The translations under genes and the position numbers were made by a program. Below the pieces are notes generated by a model. That model did no database searches, was not told where the DNA came from, and was given only the letters and a program-made list of their open reading frames with translations. A stretch of DNA of 64,000 nucleotides from Janibacter terrae NBRC 107853 (GTDB lineage Bacteria; Actinomycetota; Actinomycetes; Actinomycetales; Dermatophilaceae). How positions within the stretch are numbered: position 1 is the stretch's first letter; each line of letters begins with the position of its first letter. Of the stretch, positions 16,779 to 24,828 are shown piece after piece. The stretch is from NCBI RefSeq assembly GCF_001591405.1, contig NZ_BCUV01000010.1, positions 1 to 64,000 on the forward strand, written 5' to 3'.

Positions 16779-16905
16779 CCAATTCTCCTTAAGGTAGGAC
16801 GACTTTCTGCCTTGCAGTACACGTAGGAGCGTATGACCCTCATCACGCGCTGTCTACGGTCTATTCTGGGATCGAGCTATTCACTGGTGTAACTAGGAGC
16901 CATGC
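16779..16905. promoter_or_regulatory. divergent promoter region of flnB operon and lysR gene
   Basis: 127 bases between divergent starts. It is more AT-rich than its surroundings. CTATTC occurs twice 16 bases apart (16861-16866 and 16877-16882), near the lysR start. LysR proteins usually bind such shared intergenic regions, so this is the expected control site of the upper pathway. No binding site is proven by sequence. Confidence 0.5.
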
Positions 16906-17820
16906 GTGGAGCTGCGTCAACTCAGGTATCTCCATGCGGTGGCCCGCGAGGGGTCGTTCCTCCGCGCCGCCGCCACCCTCGACGTGCCGCAGCCCTCGCT
17001 GTGGCGTTCGGTCAAGGCGCTGGAGGCGGAGCTGGGCATCGCCCTCTTCGAGAGGTCCGGCCGCGGAGTACAGCTCACCGGTGCCGGGAATCAATTGCTG
17101 CCCCGCGCCGACTACCTGCTGAATCGAGCGGAGTCGGTCTCCCAGTTTGCCCACGAACTCGCTCGCGGTCGAGCGGGCGTCGTCACGGTGGCCTGCGCAT
17201 ATCCGCACGTGCCACGGTTCCTCGCGCCCCTGATCGGCACCTTCCGGTCGGCGCATCCCGCTATCCACGTCGCCGTCCACGAGTACTCGGGCCTGCCCGC
17301 GATCGAACAGGTGCTTAACGGGGACGTCGATCTCGTGACGGGCCTCGGGCAGGCCGACCAGCGTCTTGCGGGCCACCAGCTCGGCGACGTGCGGCTGGCG
17401 GTGGTGACCTCCGACGACCACGCGTGGCGGGGCCGGAGCCACGTCTCGGTCGCTGAATTGCGTGACCAGCCGGTGCTCACCGGGTCCGCCGATAGCCTCA
17501 CCCGGCGCCTGCTGGAGCCGGCGCTGCGGGCAGGGGGCTTCGGGCTCGACATCACGTCGGAGAGCGTCAACGCCACCACACTCGTTGCGCTCGCCCGGGC
17601 CGGGCTGGGCGTGGCCGTCATCGCCGACGACAACCTCAGTGCCGACGACTCGGCGAGATGGCCAGCGCTGGTCGACGAGCACACCCCGATGAGCGCCCCG
17701 CTGTGGATCTACTGGTCACGCGAAGGAGGCATCGCCCCGGCGGTGCGGTCCTTTGTGCGCCACGTCCAGGGGACCGGCAACCGGCTGGACCGGGACGGCG
17801 GGCAGCCCAGTCCCGCCTGA
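16906..17820 (+). CDS. LysR-family transcriptional regulator (304 aa)
   Basis: N-terminal winged helix (MELRQLRYLHAVAREGSFLR, then PSLWRSVKALEAELG) and a periplasmic-binding-like effector domain from about residue 90. The GTG at 16906 is chosen because AGGAG precedes it and it gives the standard MELRQL start; the ATG at 16902 is in another frame. Divergent from flnB, so it is the likely regulator of the fln/dbf operon, responding to an aromatic intermediate. The Ser/Pro-rich last 15 residues are atypical but not unusual. Confidence 0.9.
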   Translation: MELRQLRYLHAVAREGSFLRAAATLDVPQPSLWRSVKALEAELGIALFERSGRGVQLTGAGNQLLPRADYLLNRAESVSQFAHELARGRAGVVTVACAYPHVPRFLAPLIGTFRSAHPAIHVAVHEYSGLPAIEQVLNGDVDLVTGLGQADQRLAGHQLGDVRLAVVTSDDHAWRGRSHVSVAELRDQPVLTGSADSLTRRLLEPALRAGGFGLDITSESVNATTLVALARAGLGVAVIADDNLSADDSARWPALVDEHTPMSAPLWIYWSREGGIAPAVRSFVRHVQGTGNRLDRDGGQPSPA

Positions 17821-17851
17821 GGCCCAGCCGACCTCGGACTGACCACGCCGA

Positions 17852-18646
17852 TCAGAGCAGGAGGTGGTCGATCTCCTCCGCCGCAGCTACCAGCCGAGTG
17901 AGGATGTCCTGCTCGGTCGCCGAGCTCATGCGACTGAGCGGCAGCGAGGCGTTGACCGCCAACCGCGGAGAGCGGGTCGAGGCCAGCGCGACGGCGAGGG
18001 AGGCGACACCCTCCTCGCTCTCCTCCTTGCTCGTCGCGAACCCCCGGGAACGGATCGTGCGCACCGCGTCGAGAAGCTCGGTCCGGGTGCCTAGCGAATG
18101 CGGGGTGAGCTGGATGAGCCGCTCGTCGGGATACAGCAGATGTAGCTCATCGTCAGTCAGCATGGCCAGCAGCGCCTTGCCGGTGGAAGTGCAATGGGCG
18201 GGCATGCTGCGCCCGAGCCGGTTGGCCACTCGCAGGGCCCGATCACTCTCGATGGAATCGATAAAGTGGACCTCGTTCCCCTCGAGCCGGCCCAGGTGCA
18301 CCGTCTCCCCCAGATCGTTGTTGAGCCGCTCGAGCACCGGCCGTGCCCGGTCTCGGGCGTCGAGTCGGCGCAGCAGACCGAAGGCCAGCGAGTCCAGGGT
18401 CGGCCCCGGGACGTAACTGCGCGTCGCGGCATCCTGCCGGACGTAGCCGCGGTACTGGAGCATGGCAAGCAGCCGGTGGGCAGTGGATGATGCCACCCCC
18501 AGGTACTTGCTGACGTCCGTCAGCCGCAGGCTGGGGTGCTCCCCCAGCAGCAGCACCACCCGGAGTGCGTTGTCCACCGACTCGATCGGGTACTGCGGCG
18601 CCGAGCCAAATTCCGGTGTCGGCGGCAGGTTCGACATCGCTCTCAT
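17852..18646 (-). CDS. phtR: IclR-family regulator, PhtR-like (264 aa)
   Basis: Winged helix at residues 25-75 (ALRVVLLLGEHPSLRLTDVS, VASSTAHRLLAML) followed by the IclR effector domain (HCTSTGKALLAML). It is the last gene of the phthalate operon, 63 bases after phtC, as in Terrabacter and other actinobacterial pht clusters. A candidate operator palindrome lies before phtA1. Start at 18646 or the ATG nine bases downstream; neither has a strong ribosome binding site. Confidence 0.82.
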   Translation of the reverse strand: MRAMSNLPPTPEFGSAPQYPIESVDNALRVVLLLGEHPSLRLTDVSKYLGVASSTAHRLLAMLQYRGYVRQDAATRSYVPGPTLDSLAFGLLRRLDARDRARPVLERLNNDLGETVHLGRLEGNEVHFIDSIESDRALRVANRLGRSMPAHCTSTGKALLAMLTDDELHLLYPDERLIQLTPHSLGTRTELLDAVRTIRSRGFATSKEESEEGVASLAVALASTRSPRLAVNASLPLSRMSSATEQDILTRLVAAAEEIDHLLL

Positions 18647-18709
18647 GGGTCTGAGGCTACGGGGTGTCTGCTGCGCAGGGACCGACGCCGAGGACCTGCG
18701 CCCCGGCGG

Positions 18710-19429
18710 TCACCCCATCCTGGCGACTTCATGCCGCCACGCCACGCCCTCGTTGAAGCCCGGTCCGAGGTCGGGCAGCGCCGCCAAGTCCTCGGCCGGC
18801 AGATCCGCTTGCGCCCCTCCCGCCGCGGCGATCTGGAGGGACAGCCGGGCCAGAGAGTCCACGCTGATCGCCCGCAGGACCGCTTCCTGGACCGATCCAC
18901 CGCTGCTAGTCAAGCCGTGCCCGCGGAGCACGACGACCGGCCGCTTACCCATGGCCGCCACCATCTCCAAGGCCAGGCCACGGCTCCGAACGAGCACGCC
19001 ACGCGGGTAGACGGGCACCCCGCCGGCGGCCAGCTTGGCGCCCGGGATGTCGAACGCACCGACGATGGGGCGGATCGCGAGGCCAGCCAGGTCTGCTGCG
19101 ACTACCGCCCGCGGGTGCACGTGGACGACTGAGGCGGCCTCCGGCCGGGAACGCAGCACCTCCACATGCAGCGGCAATTCGTTCGGTGGAGACCATCCAT
19201 CGAGCTCGCCCGGAGCTCCAGGGGCGCCGCCCTGGTCAACGAGGTGGACGTCGGCGGCCGTCGTCCAGGCCAAGCCCCGCTCCTGAGGGCCGCGGCAGCG
19301 GATCAACAAGCGTTCCTCGTCGATCCGCAGGCTGACGTGGCCCAGGAACCCGTCGGACAGCCCACGAGCTGCGGCGACCCGACATGCATCCGCGACGAGC
19401 TGCCGCTCAGCGGCGTACCCACCGCTCAT
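18710..19429 (-). CDS. phtC: class II aldolase-fold decarboxylase, PhtC-like (239 aa)
   Basis: Class II aldolase/adducin fold. Metal-binding histidines are in VVHVHPRAVV and later RGHGLTS, with Ser/Asn phosphate-loop positions earlier. In pht operons this protein decarboxylates 3,4-dihydroxyphthalate to protocatechuate, the compound consumed by the pca genes at 29 kb. Start overlaps the stop of phtA4 (ATGA). Confidence 0.85.
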   Translation of the reverse strand: MSGGYAAERQLVADACRVAAARGLSDGFLGHVSLRIDEERLLIRCRGPQERGLAWTTAADVHLVDQGGAPGAPGELDGWSPPNELPLHVEVLRSRPEAASVVHVHPRAVVAADLAGLAIRPIVGAFDIPGAKLAAGGVPVYPRGVLVRSRGLALEMVAAMGKRPVVVLRGHGLTSSGGSVQEAVLRAISVDSLARLSLQIAAAGGAQADLPAEDLAALPDLGPGFNEGVAWRHEVARMG

Positions 19430-20664
19430 GCCGGCGCCGCCCCCGCGGCCGACAGCCGGTCGAGCTGGGCGACGACGTCGTCGAACGACGCGCCCGCACC
19501 CACCGCCCTCCGGCAGACCAGCAACGCCTTGGGCCAGTTAACCGCGACCGCTCCCCGCAGGTCCCCGCTGTCATCGGTGTAGACCGCCGCTCCGCGGGGA
19601 TGGGCACTAGTCAGGTCCCCCACCAGCGTGTGCCGGGTCGCCCCAACCGGCCGGCCGACGATCTGAATCTTCCAGTCGTACTGGTCGCTCCACACGTACT
19701 CGACCGGGCAGTGGGACCGCAGCTCCTCGGGGTGGGCGATGTTGTGTGCCACCACGGCAGCGGACTCAACCGCGTTGGTCCAGTGCTCGACTCGCACATG
19801 CTCTCCGTGTCCCGGGTGGAACCACCGCAGCACGTCACCGACGGCGTACACGTCGGCGGCGTCGACCGCCCGGCAGTGCTCGTCGCAGACGACGCCGTCG
19901 TCCACGAGGAGGCCCGAGCCCGCCAGCCAGCCGTCGTTGGGAACGGCGCCGATCCCGACCACGACGGTCCCCGCCGCCAACTGCGAACCGTCGGTCAACT
20001 GCACCGTTAGGTCACCGGCTTCGCCCTCGACCGACTCGACACCCACCCCGAACTTCGTGGTCACGCCGTGCCGGGTGTGCAGGTCGACGAACAACTCTCC
20101 GACCTCTCGGCCGACGACGCGTCCGATCGGAGCGGAAAGGGGATCGACGACGGTGACTTCTCTGCCCAGGGCGTGCGCGGTGGCTGCCACCTCCGCGCCA
20201 ATAAAGCCCCCGCCGATGATCACAACTGGCCGGTCGACCTCCAGGTCGTCACGCAGCGCGCGTGCGTCGGCCATGGAACGCAGCACATGCACCCCCGATG
20301 TGGCCGACCACGGGGCGGGGCGCGCGGCAGCACCGGTGGCGAGCACCGCAGCGTCGTAGTCGATCGTGCTCCCATCAATCAGCACCACCTGCCGGTCGGC
20401 GACGTCCAGACGCTGCGCCGCGACCCCCAGGCACAGCTCGATCCCGGCTGCTGCCGCCGCCTCGGCGGTCAGCAGCGCGATCCGTTCAACGGACCAACAG
20501 CCGGTCAAGAATTGCTTGGACAGCGGCGGCTTGTCATAGGGCAGGTCCGGCTCGTCGCCCACGAGGACGATGCGACCGCCGAAGCCCTCGGTACGCAGAG
20601 ACTGGGCCGTCCGCACGCCGGCGACCGACGCTCCGACGACGACTACGGTCCGGGGATCCGTCAT
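19426..20664 (-). CDS. phtA4: ferredoxin reductase of phthalate dioxygenase (412 aa)
   Basis: FAD/NAD(P)-dependent reductase of the BphA4 type: FAD motif VVVVGASVAGVRTA at the start, NAD motif VVIIGGGFIGAEVAATA at about residues 145-160, and VYAVGDVLRW late FAD motif. The ATG at 20664 overlaps the ferredoxin stop (TGATG). The reading frame extends upstream but would overlap the ferredoxin gene completely. It passes electrons from NAD(P)H to PhtA3 and possibly to the upper-pathway ferredoxin, which has no reductase of its own. Confidence 0.9.
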   Translation of the reverse strand: MTDPRTVVVVGASVAGVRTAQSLRTEGFGGRIVLVGDEPDLPYDKPPLSKQFLTGCWSVERIALLTAEAAAAAGIELCLGVAAQRLDVADRQVVLIDGSTIDYDAAVLATGAAARPAPWSATSGVHVLRSMADARALRDDLEVDRPVVIIGGGFIGAEVAATAHALGREVTVVDPLSAPIGRVVGREVGELFVDLHTRHGVTTKFGVGVESVEGEAGDLTVQLTDGSQLAAGTVVVGIGAVPNDGWLAGSGLLVDDGVVCDEHCRAVDAADVYAVGDVLRWFHPGHGEHVRVEHWTNAVESAAVVAHNIAHPEELRSHCPVEYVWSDQYDWKIQIVGRPVGATRHTLVGDLTSAHPRGAAVYTDDSGDLRGAVAVNWPKALLVCRRAVGAGASFDDVVAQLDRLSAAGAAPA

Positions 20665-20858
20665 CAGCCCTCGATGCTCAGCGCGTTGGCCGGACAACTG
20701 CGCGCGGCTTCCTCGACCCGCGGCCGGTCGGCGTCGCTGATCTCCTCGGTCAGGAGCACAACCTTGCCGTCGTCGTCGATGTCGTAGACGTCGGGTGCGC
20801 CGGTGATGCAGTTGCCGTATCCCTGACAGGCCTTGACGTCGGCCAACAACCGGGGCAT
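20664..20858 (-). CDS. phtA3: 3Fe-4S type ferredoxin (64 aa)
   Basis: Small acidic ferredoxin: CQGYGNC, with an Ala/Asn-type gap where a 4Fe-4S protein would keep its extra Cys, and CPANAL near the end. It is the electron carrier between the reductase encoded directly downstream and the phthalate dioxygenase. AAAAGGAGAGCTC before the ATG is a strong ribosome binding site. Confidence 0.92.
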   Translation of the reverse strand: MPRLLADVKACQGYGNCITGAPDVYDIDDDGKVVLLTEEISDADRPRVEEAARSCPANALSIEG

Positions 20859-20888
20859 GAGCTCTCCTTTTGTTCGATGGGGGGTGGG

Positions 20889-21698
20889 TCAGGAACGTTT
20901 CCTGGGGGAAGCGGAGACGCCGATCCCGCCGTCGGGGTGGACCACCCCGCCGGTGATGCCACGGGACCGGTCGGAGGCTAGGAACACGTAGCTCCACGCG
21001 TGGTCCGCAGCCGTCAGCGCGACCTGCAGCGGTACCCGGGACGCCACTTCCTCGGCGCGGCCCGGGATGTCGCCCAGGCTGCGCCCCGCAGTTCCCAGGC
21101 TAGGCAACCCACGCAGGTCGGTGCCCAGCGTGCCGCCCGGTGCGACCCCGTTGACCCGCACCTCCGGCGCCAGGTCGTGGGCGAGCGCCGTGACGATCCC
21201 GCGGACGGCGAACTTCGAGGACAGGTACAGAACGCCGCCTCGACCCGGGAAATAGGAGGACGTCGACTCTGTAAGGAGCACCACTCCGCGCCCCGACGCC
21301 TGCAGATGGGGCAGTGCCGCTTTCACGGACTGCAAGTGGGAAAGCACATTGGTGCGGAACATCTCGTCGAAGGCGACGTCTAGCACGTCGGCGTCGAGGT
21401 CGAGAAGACTGCGGTAGAAGTCGAACACCCCCACGCAGTTGACCAGAACGTCCAGCCCCCCGAAGGCCTCGACCGCCGCGGTGACCGCGGCGTCGTTGGC
21501 CTGACGGGTGACCGCGTCGCCGACGGTGACCGGGACTTCGGGCAGGGCCGCCCCGATCGCCGCGCTCTTGTCCGGATCGCGCTCCAGGACCGCGACTCGC
21601 GCTCCCTCGGCGAGGAAGACGTCCACAACCGCCCGGCCGATGCCCGAGCCCGCGCCCACGACCAGCGCTCGCCGCCCCTCGAGCCAGCCGGCGGTCAC
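20889..21698 (-). CDS. phtB: cis-dihydrodiol dehydrogenase, SDR type (269 aa)
   Basis: SDR with VVGAGSGIGRA cofactor loop, a CVGV motif where NNAG is usual, Ser in LTESTSSY, and YLSSK. It resembles BphB-type dihydrodiol dehydrogenases. In the operon it would oxidise the phthalate 3,4-cis-dihydrodiol to 3,4-dihydroxyphthalate. GTG start overlapping the stop of the small gene upstream (GTGA). Confidence 0.85.
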   Translation of the reverse strand: MTAGWLEGRRALVVGAGSGIGRAVVDVFLAEGARVAVLERDPDKSAAIGAALPEVPVTVGDAVTRQANDAAVTAAVEAFGGLDVLVNCVGVFDFYRSLLDLDADVLDVAFDEMFRTNVLSHLQSVKAALPHLQASGRGVVLLTESTSSYFPGRGGVLYLSSKFAVRGIVTALAHDLAPEVRVNGVAPGGTLGTDLRGLPSLGTAGRSLGDIPGRAEEVASRVPLQVALTAADHAWSYVFLASDRSRGITGGVVHPDGGIGVSASPRKRS

Positions 21699-22078
21699 TG
21701 GCTGCCACCCCCGGGCGGGTGCTGCGGCGGCTCGTTGCCGCCCTCAGGGACCGCGCCGTCTTCGCAGATGCCGGCGGTTCCGTCGGTGACCAGCGAGCCG
21801 AAGGGGTTGCCGATCATCGCCGAGAAGGTGGCGGTGCTCTGCCAAGTCAGAGCCTCGAGCTCTAGGGGGTCCAGCGCTACCCACTGCCCGGACTTCGGTG
21901 ACTCGACCAGGAGCCGGGAACCGTTGCGGGTATCGACGCGGACCACCCGCACCTCGGCGAACTCGTTCGCGATGGTGGTGGCGCCGCCGCGGACGCCCGC
22001 GAGCAACGCGTCGCGCTCGGCTGCGGCGCGCCGCGCAGCCCGGGCATCAGCCTCCTCGCCCTCCCAGTGCAGCGTCAC
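21695..22078 (-). CDS. small accessory protein of the phthalate dioxygenase locus (about 127 aa)
   Basis: GTG start overlapping the phtA2 stop (GTGA). The middle section ANEFAEVRV ... SGQWVALDPLELEALTW is clearly paralogous to the protein at 13485-13796, followed here by a longer Gly/Pro/Glu-rich tail. The position directly after the beta subunit is the same in both dioxygenase operons. Not a known dioxygenase component; a chaperone-like or subunit-stabilising role is a guess. Confidence 0.7.
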   Translation of the reverse strand: MTLHWEGEEADARAARRAAAERDALLAGVRGGATTIANEFAEVRVVRVDTRNGSRLLVESPKSGQWVALDPLELEALTWQSTATFSAMIGNPFGSLVTDGTAGICEDGAVPEGGNEPPQHPPGGGSQ

Positions 22079-22668
22079 AGGAATATCGCCAGGTTCTGCA
22101 TCCGCATGACCGAGTCGTCCACGAGGATCGTGCGACGGGCCAATTTCCACCCCTCGGGAGTGCGGCGTAGGACGTCCTCGCGCCCGGCGGAGACGAACGA
22201 GCCCTCGCGGACGTCGCCACGACTGCGGAAAAGCAGGGTCGCCGACTCGACCACCAGGTGGTCCTCCACCAGATGCCCGTCCAGATCGGCGGCGAAGGCG
22301 CGCACGTTACTGAGGTGGTGGCGCAGGCGGGACGGCGGGTCCTCGGTCCATGCGTGCTCGGTGAGGAACCGGGCGACCCGCCGGGACAGGGAGTACTTGT
22401 CCTCGTCGAAGTGGGCCATCCCCGGAGAGGTGTCGTAGCCGGCGCCCAGCGCGGTTGTGACCCGCACCGGCATCAGGTAGTGAATGTCGTCGGTGAGAAG
22501 GTCCAGCCAGTCGGAGTAGGACTGGGCGTCGAGCATCCACGCCTCGTCGACCAGCCACTGGTGGGCCATCAAGTGCCGCTGGTCCCCGAAGGGCAGCGAC
22601 CGCCCGGTCCGCTGAACACGGGAGGCGTTCCTGCCGAGCACAGAACTCGCGGAATGAGTGTCGGTCAT
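22075..22668 (-). CDS. phtA2: phthalate dioxygenase beta subunit (197 aa)
   Basis: Ring-hydroxylating dioxygenase beta subunit with the NTF2-like core (EAWMLDAQSYSDWLDLL, then LSNVRAFAADLDGHLV). The N-terminus is about 30 residues longer than DbfA2. Overlaps phtA1 by ATGA. It has no cofactor; it scaffolds the alpha subunit. Confidence 0.9.
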   Translation of the reverse strand: MTDTHSASSVLGRNASRVQRTGRSLPFGDQRHLMAHQWLVDEAWMLDAQSYSDWLDLLTDDIHYLMPVRVTTALGAGYDTSPGMAHFDEDKYSLSRRVARFLTEHAWTEDPPSRLRHHLSNVRAFAADLDGHLVEDHLVVESATLLFRSRGDVREGSFVSAGREDVLRRTPEGWKLARRTILVDDSVMRMQNLAIFL

Positions 22669-24116
22669 GCCTGCGCGGCCGTCCCGTGCGACGCGGCGGC
22701 GACATCGCCGGCCGCGGTCGAGATTTTTGCGGAGGCATCTGGGGCGCCCTCCCGCGGTCCACCCACCTCGACCGTGGCCGCGATGGACATCGGCGTTTCC
22801 AGGTCGTCGGCCCAGCGGCTGAGCAGTGCTCGCTGGTTGTACTCGCTGTAGCCGGTGTGCGCCGACCCCGGACCGTGAAACTGCTCGACGGTGAGCTGCG
22901 GGATCACCTCAGTGTCGTCCTCAAGGATGCCCATCCGGCTGTTCAACCGCAGTCGGCGGGCCATGGAGCCAGCTGCGGTGTTGGTCAGAGAGACCCAGTT
23001 CTCCACGTCATCCTGCTCGAACATGCCTGTCGAGCCGAAGCACATCAAGTACGCCTTGTAGGACAACGCCTTGAACTCCTCCGGCGCCTCGGCGTCGACG
23101 GCGAACCACGACAGCACCTCGGTCTCATCCTCGCTGATCGGCTGCCATTGCCGGATGGAGATGAAGGGCAGCACGTTCTCGGAGTCGGCCACCCGCGGCC
23201 AGTTGTGCACGAGGGAGAGGTTCGGGTAGATAGACGCCGCGCTGATCATGAAGCCGTCGTCGCCGATAACCTTGAGCTGATCGGACGACAGATGCTGCTT
23301 CATCCGGTCCACCATTTCCTGCGGATACCCGACGTAGCGCAGCCGCTCGTCGAGGTCGCCCTCGGGGAGCTTGTAGGTCGTCCCGCCCCCGGCGCCCGCC
23401 CAGTAGGTGGCCCCGTCCTTGCGCTTCTCGGCCTTGGGCTCCCGGAACAGCCCGATCTCCACCACCGAGGTGTGGGTCTGCGGCGTGTGGTACATGTCGC
23501 CGGCGAAGTTCTCCGCTCCGATCTTCCAGTTGGCCTTGACCCGCCAGCGCTGCGGGCCGCGCAGCTCGATGCCGCTGCCGCTCTGCTTGGTGTAGTAGTC
23601 CAGGTAGAAGCGGAAGTCGCCGAGGAACTCCTCCAGGGGTGGCGCGTTCGGGTCCAGCGACACGAAGATCAACCCGTTGTAGGTCGCCAGGTTAGGCGCC
23701 GACAGTAGGCGCTGCCCATTGCGCTTGAACCCCGCCTCGCCGCCGTAAGCGTCTTGGTGGAATGGGAGGCCGACGATCCGCCCGTCATTGCGGTAGGACC
23801 AGCCGTGGTACGGGCAGCGGAAGTGCGAGGCGTTGCCCATCTCCGCCCGGCACACCTGCATCCCGCGGTGCAGGCACATGTTGAAGTGCGCCCGGATCTC
23901 GCCCTCCTCGTCCCGGGTGACGATGAAAGAGTCCTGCAGCACCCGGCGCACCACGTAGTCGCCGGGCTGGGCGATCTCCGACTCGTGACCGACGAACACC
24001 CAGGCACGGGCGAAGACCCGCTCCTTCTCGAGCTCGAAGATCTCGCGGTCGTTGTAGACGTGCGCGGGGATCATCCCGCGCCGCACATCGGCGAGCATGC
24101 CGGTCTGGTCGGTCAT
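22665..24116 (-). CDS. phtA1: phthalate dioxygenase alpha subunit, Rieske type (483 aa)
   Basis: Rieske ligands in CLHRGM (about residue 79) and CPYHGW (about residue 98); non-haem iron site in ENFAGDMYHTPQTH (about residue 198). I use the ATG at 24116, which has GAGGAG upstream, rather than an in-frame ATG 33 bases earlier. Operon order alpha, beta, small gene, dehydrogenase, ferredoxin, reductase, decarboxylase, regulator equals the phtA1A2BA3A4CR order of DBF63 plus the small gene. Expected product: cis-3,4-dihydrodiol of phthalate. Confidence 0.88.
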   Translation of the reverse strand: MTDQTGMLADVRRGMIPAHVYNDREIFELEKERVFARAWVFVGHESEIAQPGDYVVRRVLQDSFIVTRDEEGEIRAHFNMCLHRGMQVCRAEMGNASHFRCPYHGWSYRNDGRIVGLPFHQDAYGGEAGFKRNGQRLLSAPNLATYNGLIFVSLDPNAPPLEEFLGDFRFYLDYYTKQSGSGIELRGPQRWRVKANWKIGAENFAGDMYHTPQTHTSVVEIGLFREPKAEKRKDGATYWAGAGGGTTYKLPEGDLDERLRYVGYPQEMVDRMKQHLSSDQLKVIGDDGFMISAASIYPNLSLVHNWPRVADSENVLPFISIRQWQPISEDETEVLSWFAVDAEAPEEFKALSYKAYLMCFGSTGMFEQDDVENWVSLTNTAAGSMARRLRLNSRMGILEDDTEVIPQLTVEQFHGPGSAHTGYSEYNQRALLSRWADDLETPMSIAATVEVGGPREGAPDASAKISTAAGDVAAASHGTAAQA

Positions 24117-24164
24117 CTGAATCAGTCTCCTCGGGCGGCCTATAGTCAATCGCCGTTTCCTGCC

Positions 24165-24181
24165 CCTCTGTTGACCAGAGG
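24165..24181. promoter_or_regulatory. inverted repeat upstream of phtA1, candidate PhtR operator
   Basis: CCTCTG-TTGAC-CAGAGG, a perfect 6-bp inverted repeat about 50 bases before the phtA1 start. IclR-type regulators bind such palindromes close to promoters. Between it and the gene, on the minus strand, lies TTGACTATAGG, which could be promoter sequence. Confidence 0.45.
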
Positions 24182-24239
24182 CGCGTTCTGCTCAGTAGAC
24201 CACGCATGGGCTGGCGGGGCAAGCACACCCGCTCGTCGG

Positions 24240-24595
24240 CCGATAGCTCGGCGACAACGTGGCCGGGCCTTGAGCTCACGGTTCTCCTGCTTAAGCGCCT
24301 TCATCTTCGCCGCATCGCTGTGCTGACCCCCGGCAAGTAGCCCCGTCGATGTCGGCCTGACGCACCCAGGACCGGACCGATTCGGTGTGCCGCACCCGAG
24401 TTGGGTTGCGACTGTCGACAGCGACGCGCTGGATCGTGCGGTGCTCAGCGCCCAGCTCGGCACGCAGCGTCCTGACCATCCGCACTGCAGCGGCCTTCTC
24501 ATCCGGGCCGCCTTCCCATCCGGGCTGTAGCGGCGCGTCGCGGGCTTCCCCGCGGTGGTGTCCTTCGGCCTGAATCCATCCTCGTTTCCAAACGA
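24240..24595 (-). pseudogene. IS3-family orfA remnant
   Basis: Broken reading frames together give the typical OrfA: DEKAAAVRMVRTLRAELGAE, then TESVRSWVRQADID in one frame and MKALKQENRELKA in another. Several frameshifts are present and no orfB follows. Old debris between the pht operon and the nested insertion sequences. Limits are approximate. Confidence 0.7.
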
Positions 24596-24624
24596 TGGAG
24601 AACCCAGGATGCTTCATTGTCGCG

Positions 24625-24708
24625 TCAAGCCGCTGACGGCATGGCCTCGCGGCCAGGGTAAGCTGCGGCGAGCGTTCGGAAGATCTGCCGGCTGATGTAG
24701 CGCTTGAG
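24625..24708 (-). pseudogene. IS110-type transposase remnant A, 3' end
   Basis: Minus-strand frame ELKRYISRQIFRTLAAAYPG ending MPSAA and a stop at 24625. Read together with 28326-28409, after removing the intervening elements, it gives EIGRCLKRYISRQIF, a pattern I associate with the C-terminus of actinobacterial IS110-like transposases. The split is at the codons for Cys-Leu/Lys. Confidence 0.6.
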
Positions 24709-24828
24709 CTCTCTTGGTCAAGTCGCTGCGGCAAGGAGCCGTTCGCCGCGGTGTCGCGTGTCGACGACGCGTGAAACTGGGCAGTAATCGACGGGTGAAA
24801 GTTGAGCACCCCGAGTACGCCTTGGGGT

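Noticed and set aside
16779-16905. Defined LysR box (T-N11-A) for the fln promoter
   Set aside because: Several loose matches are possible in the region and none is symmetric enough to single out; only the region as a whole is reported.
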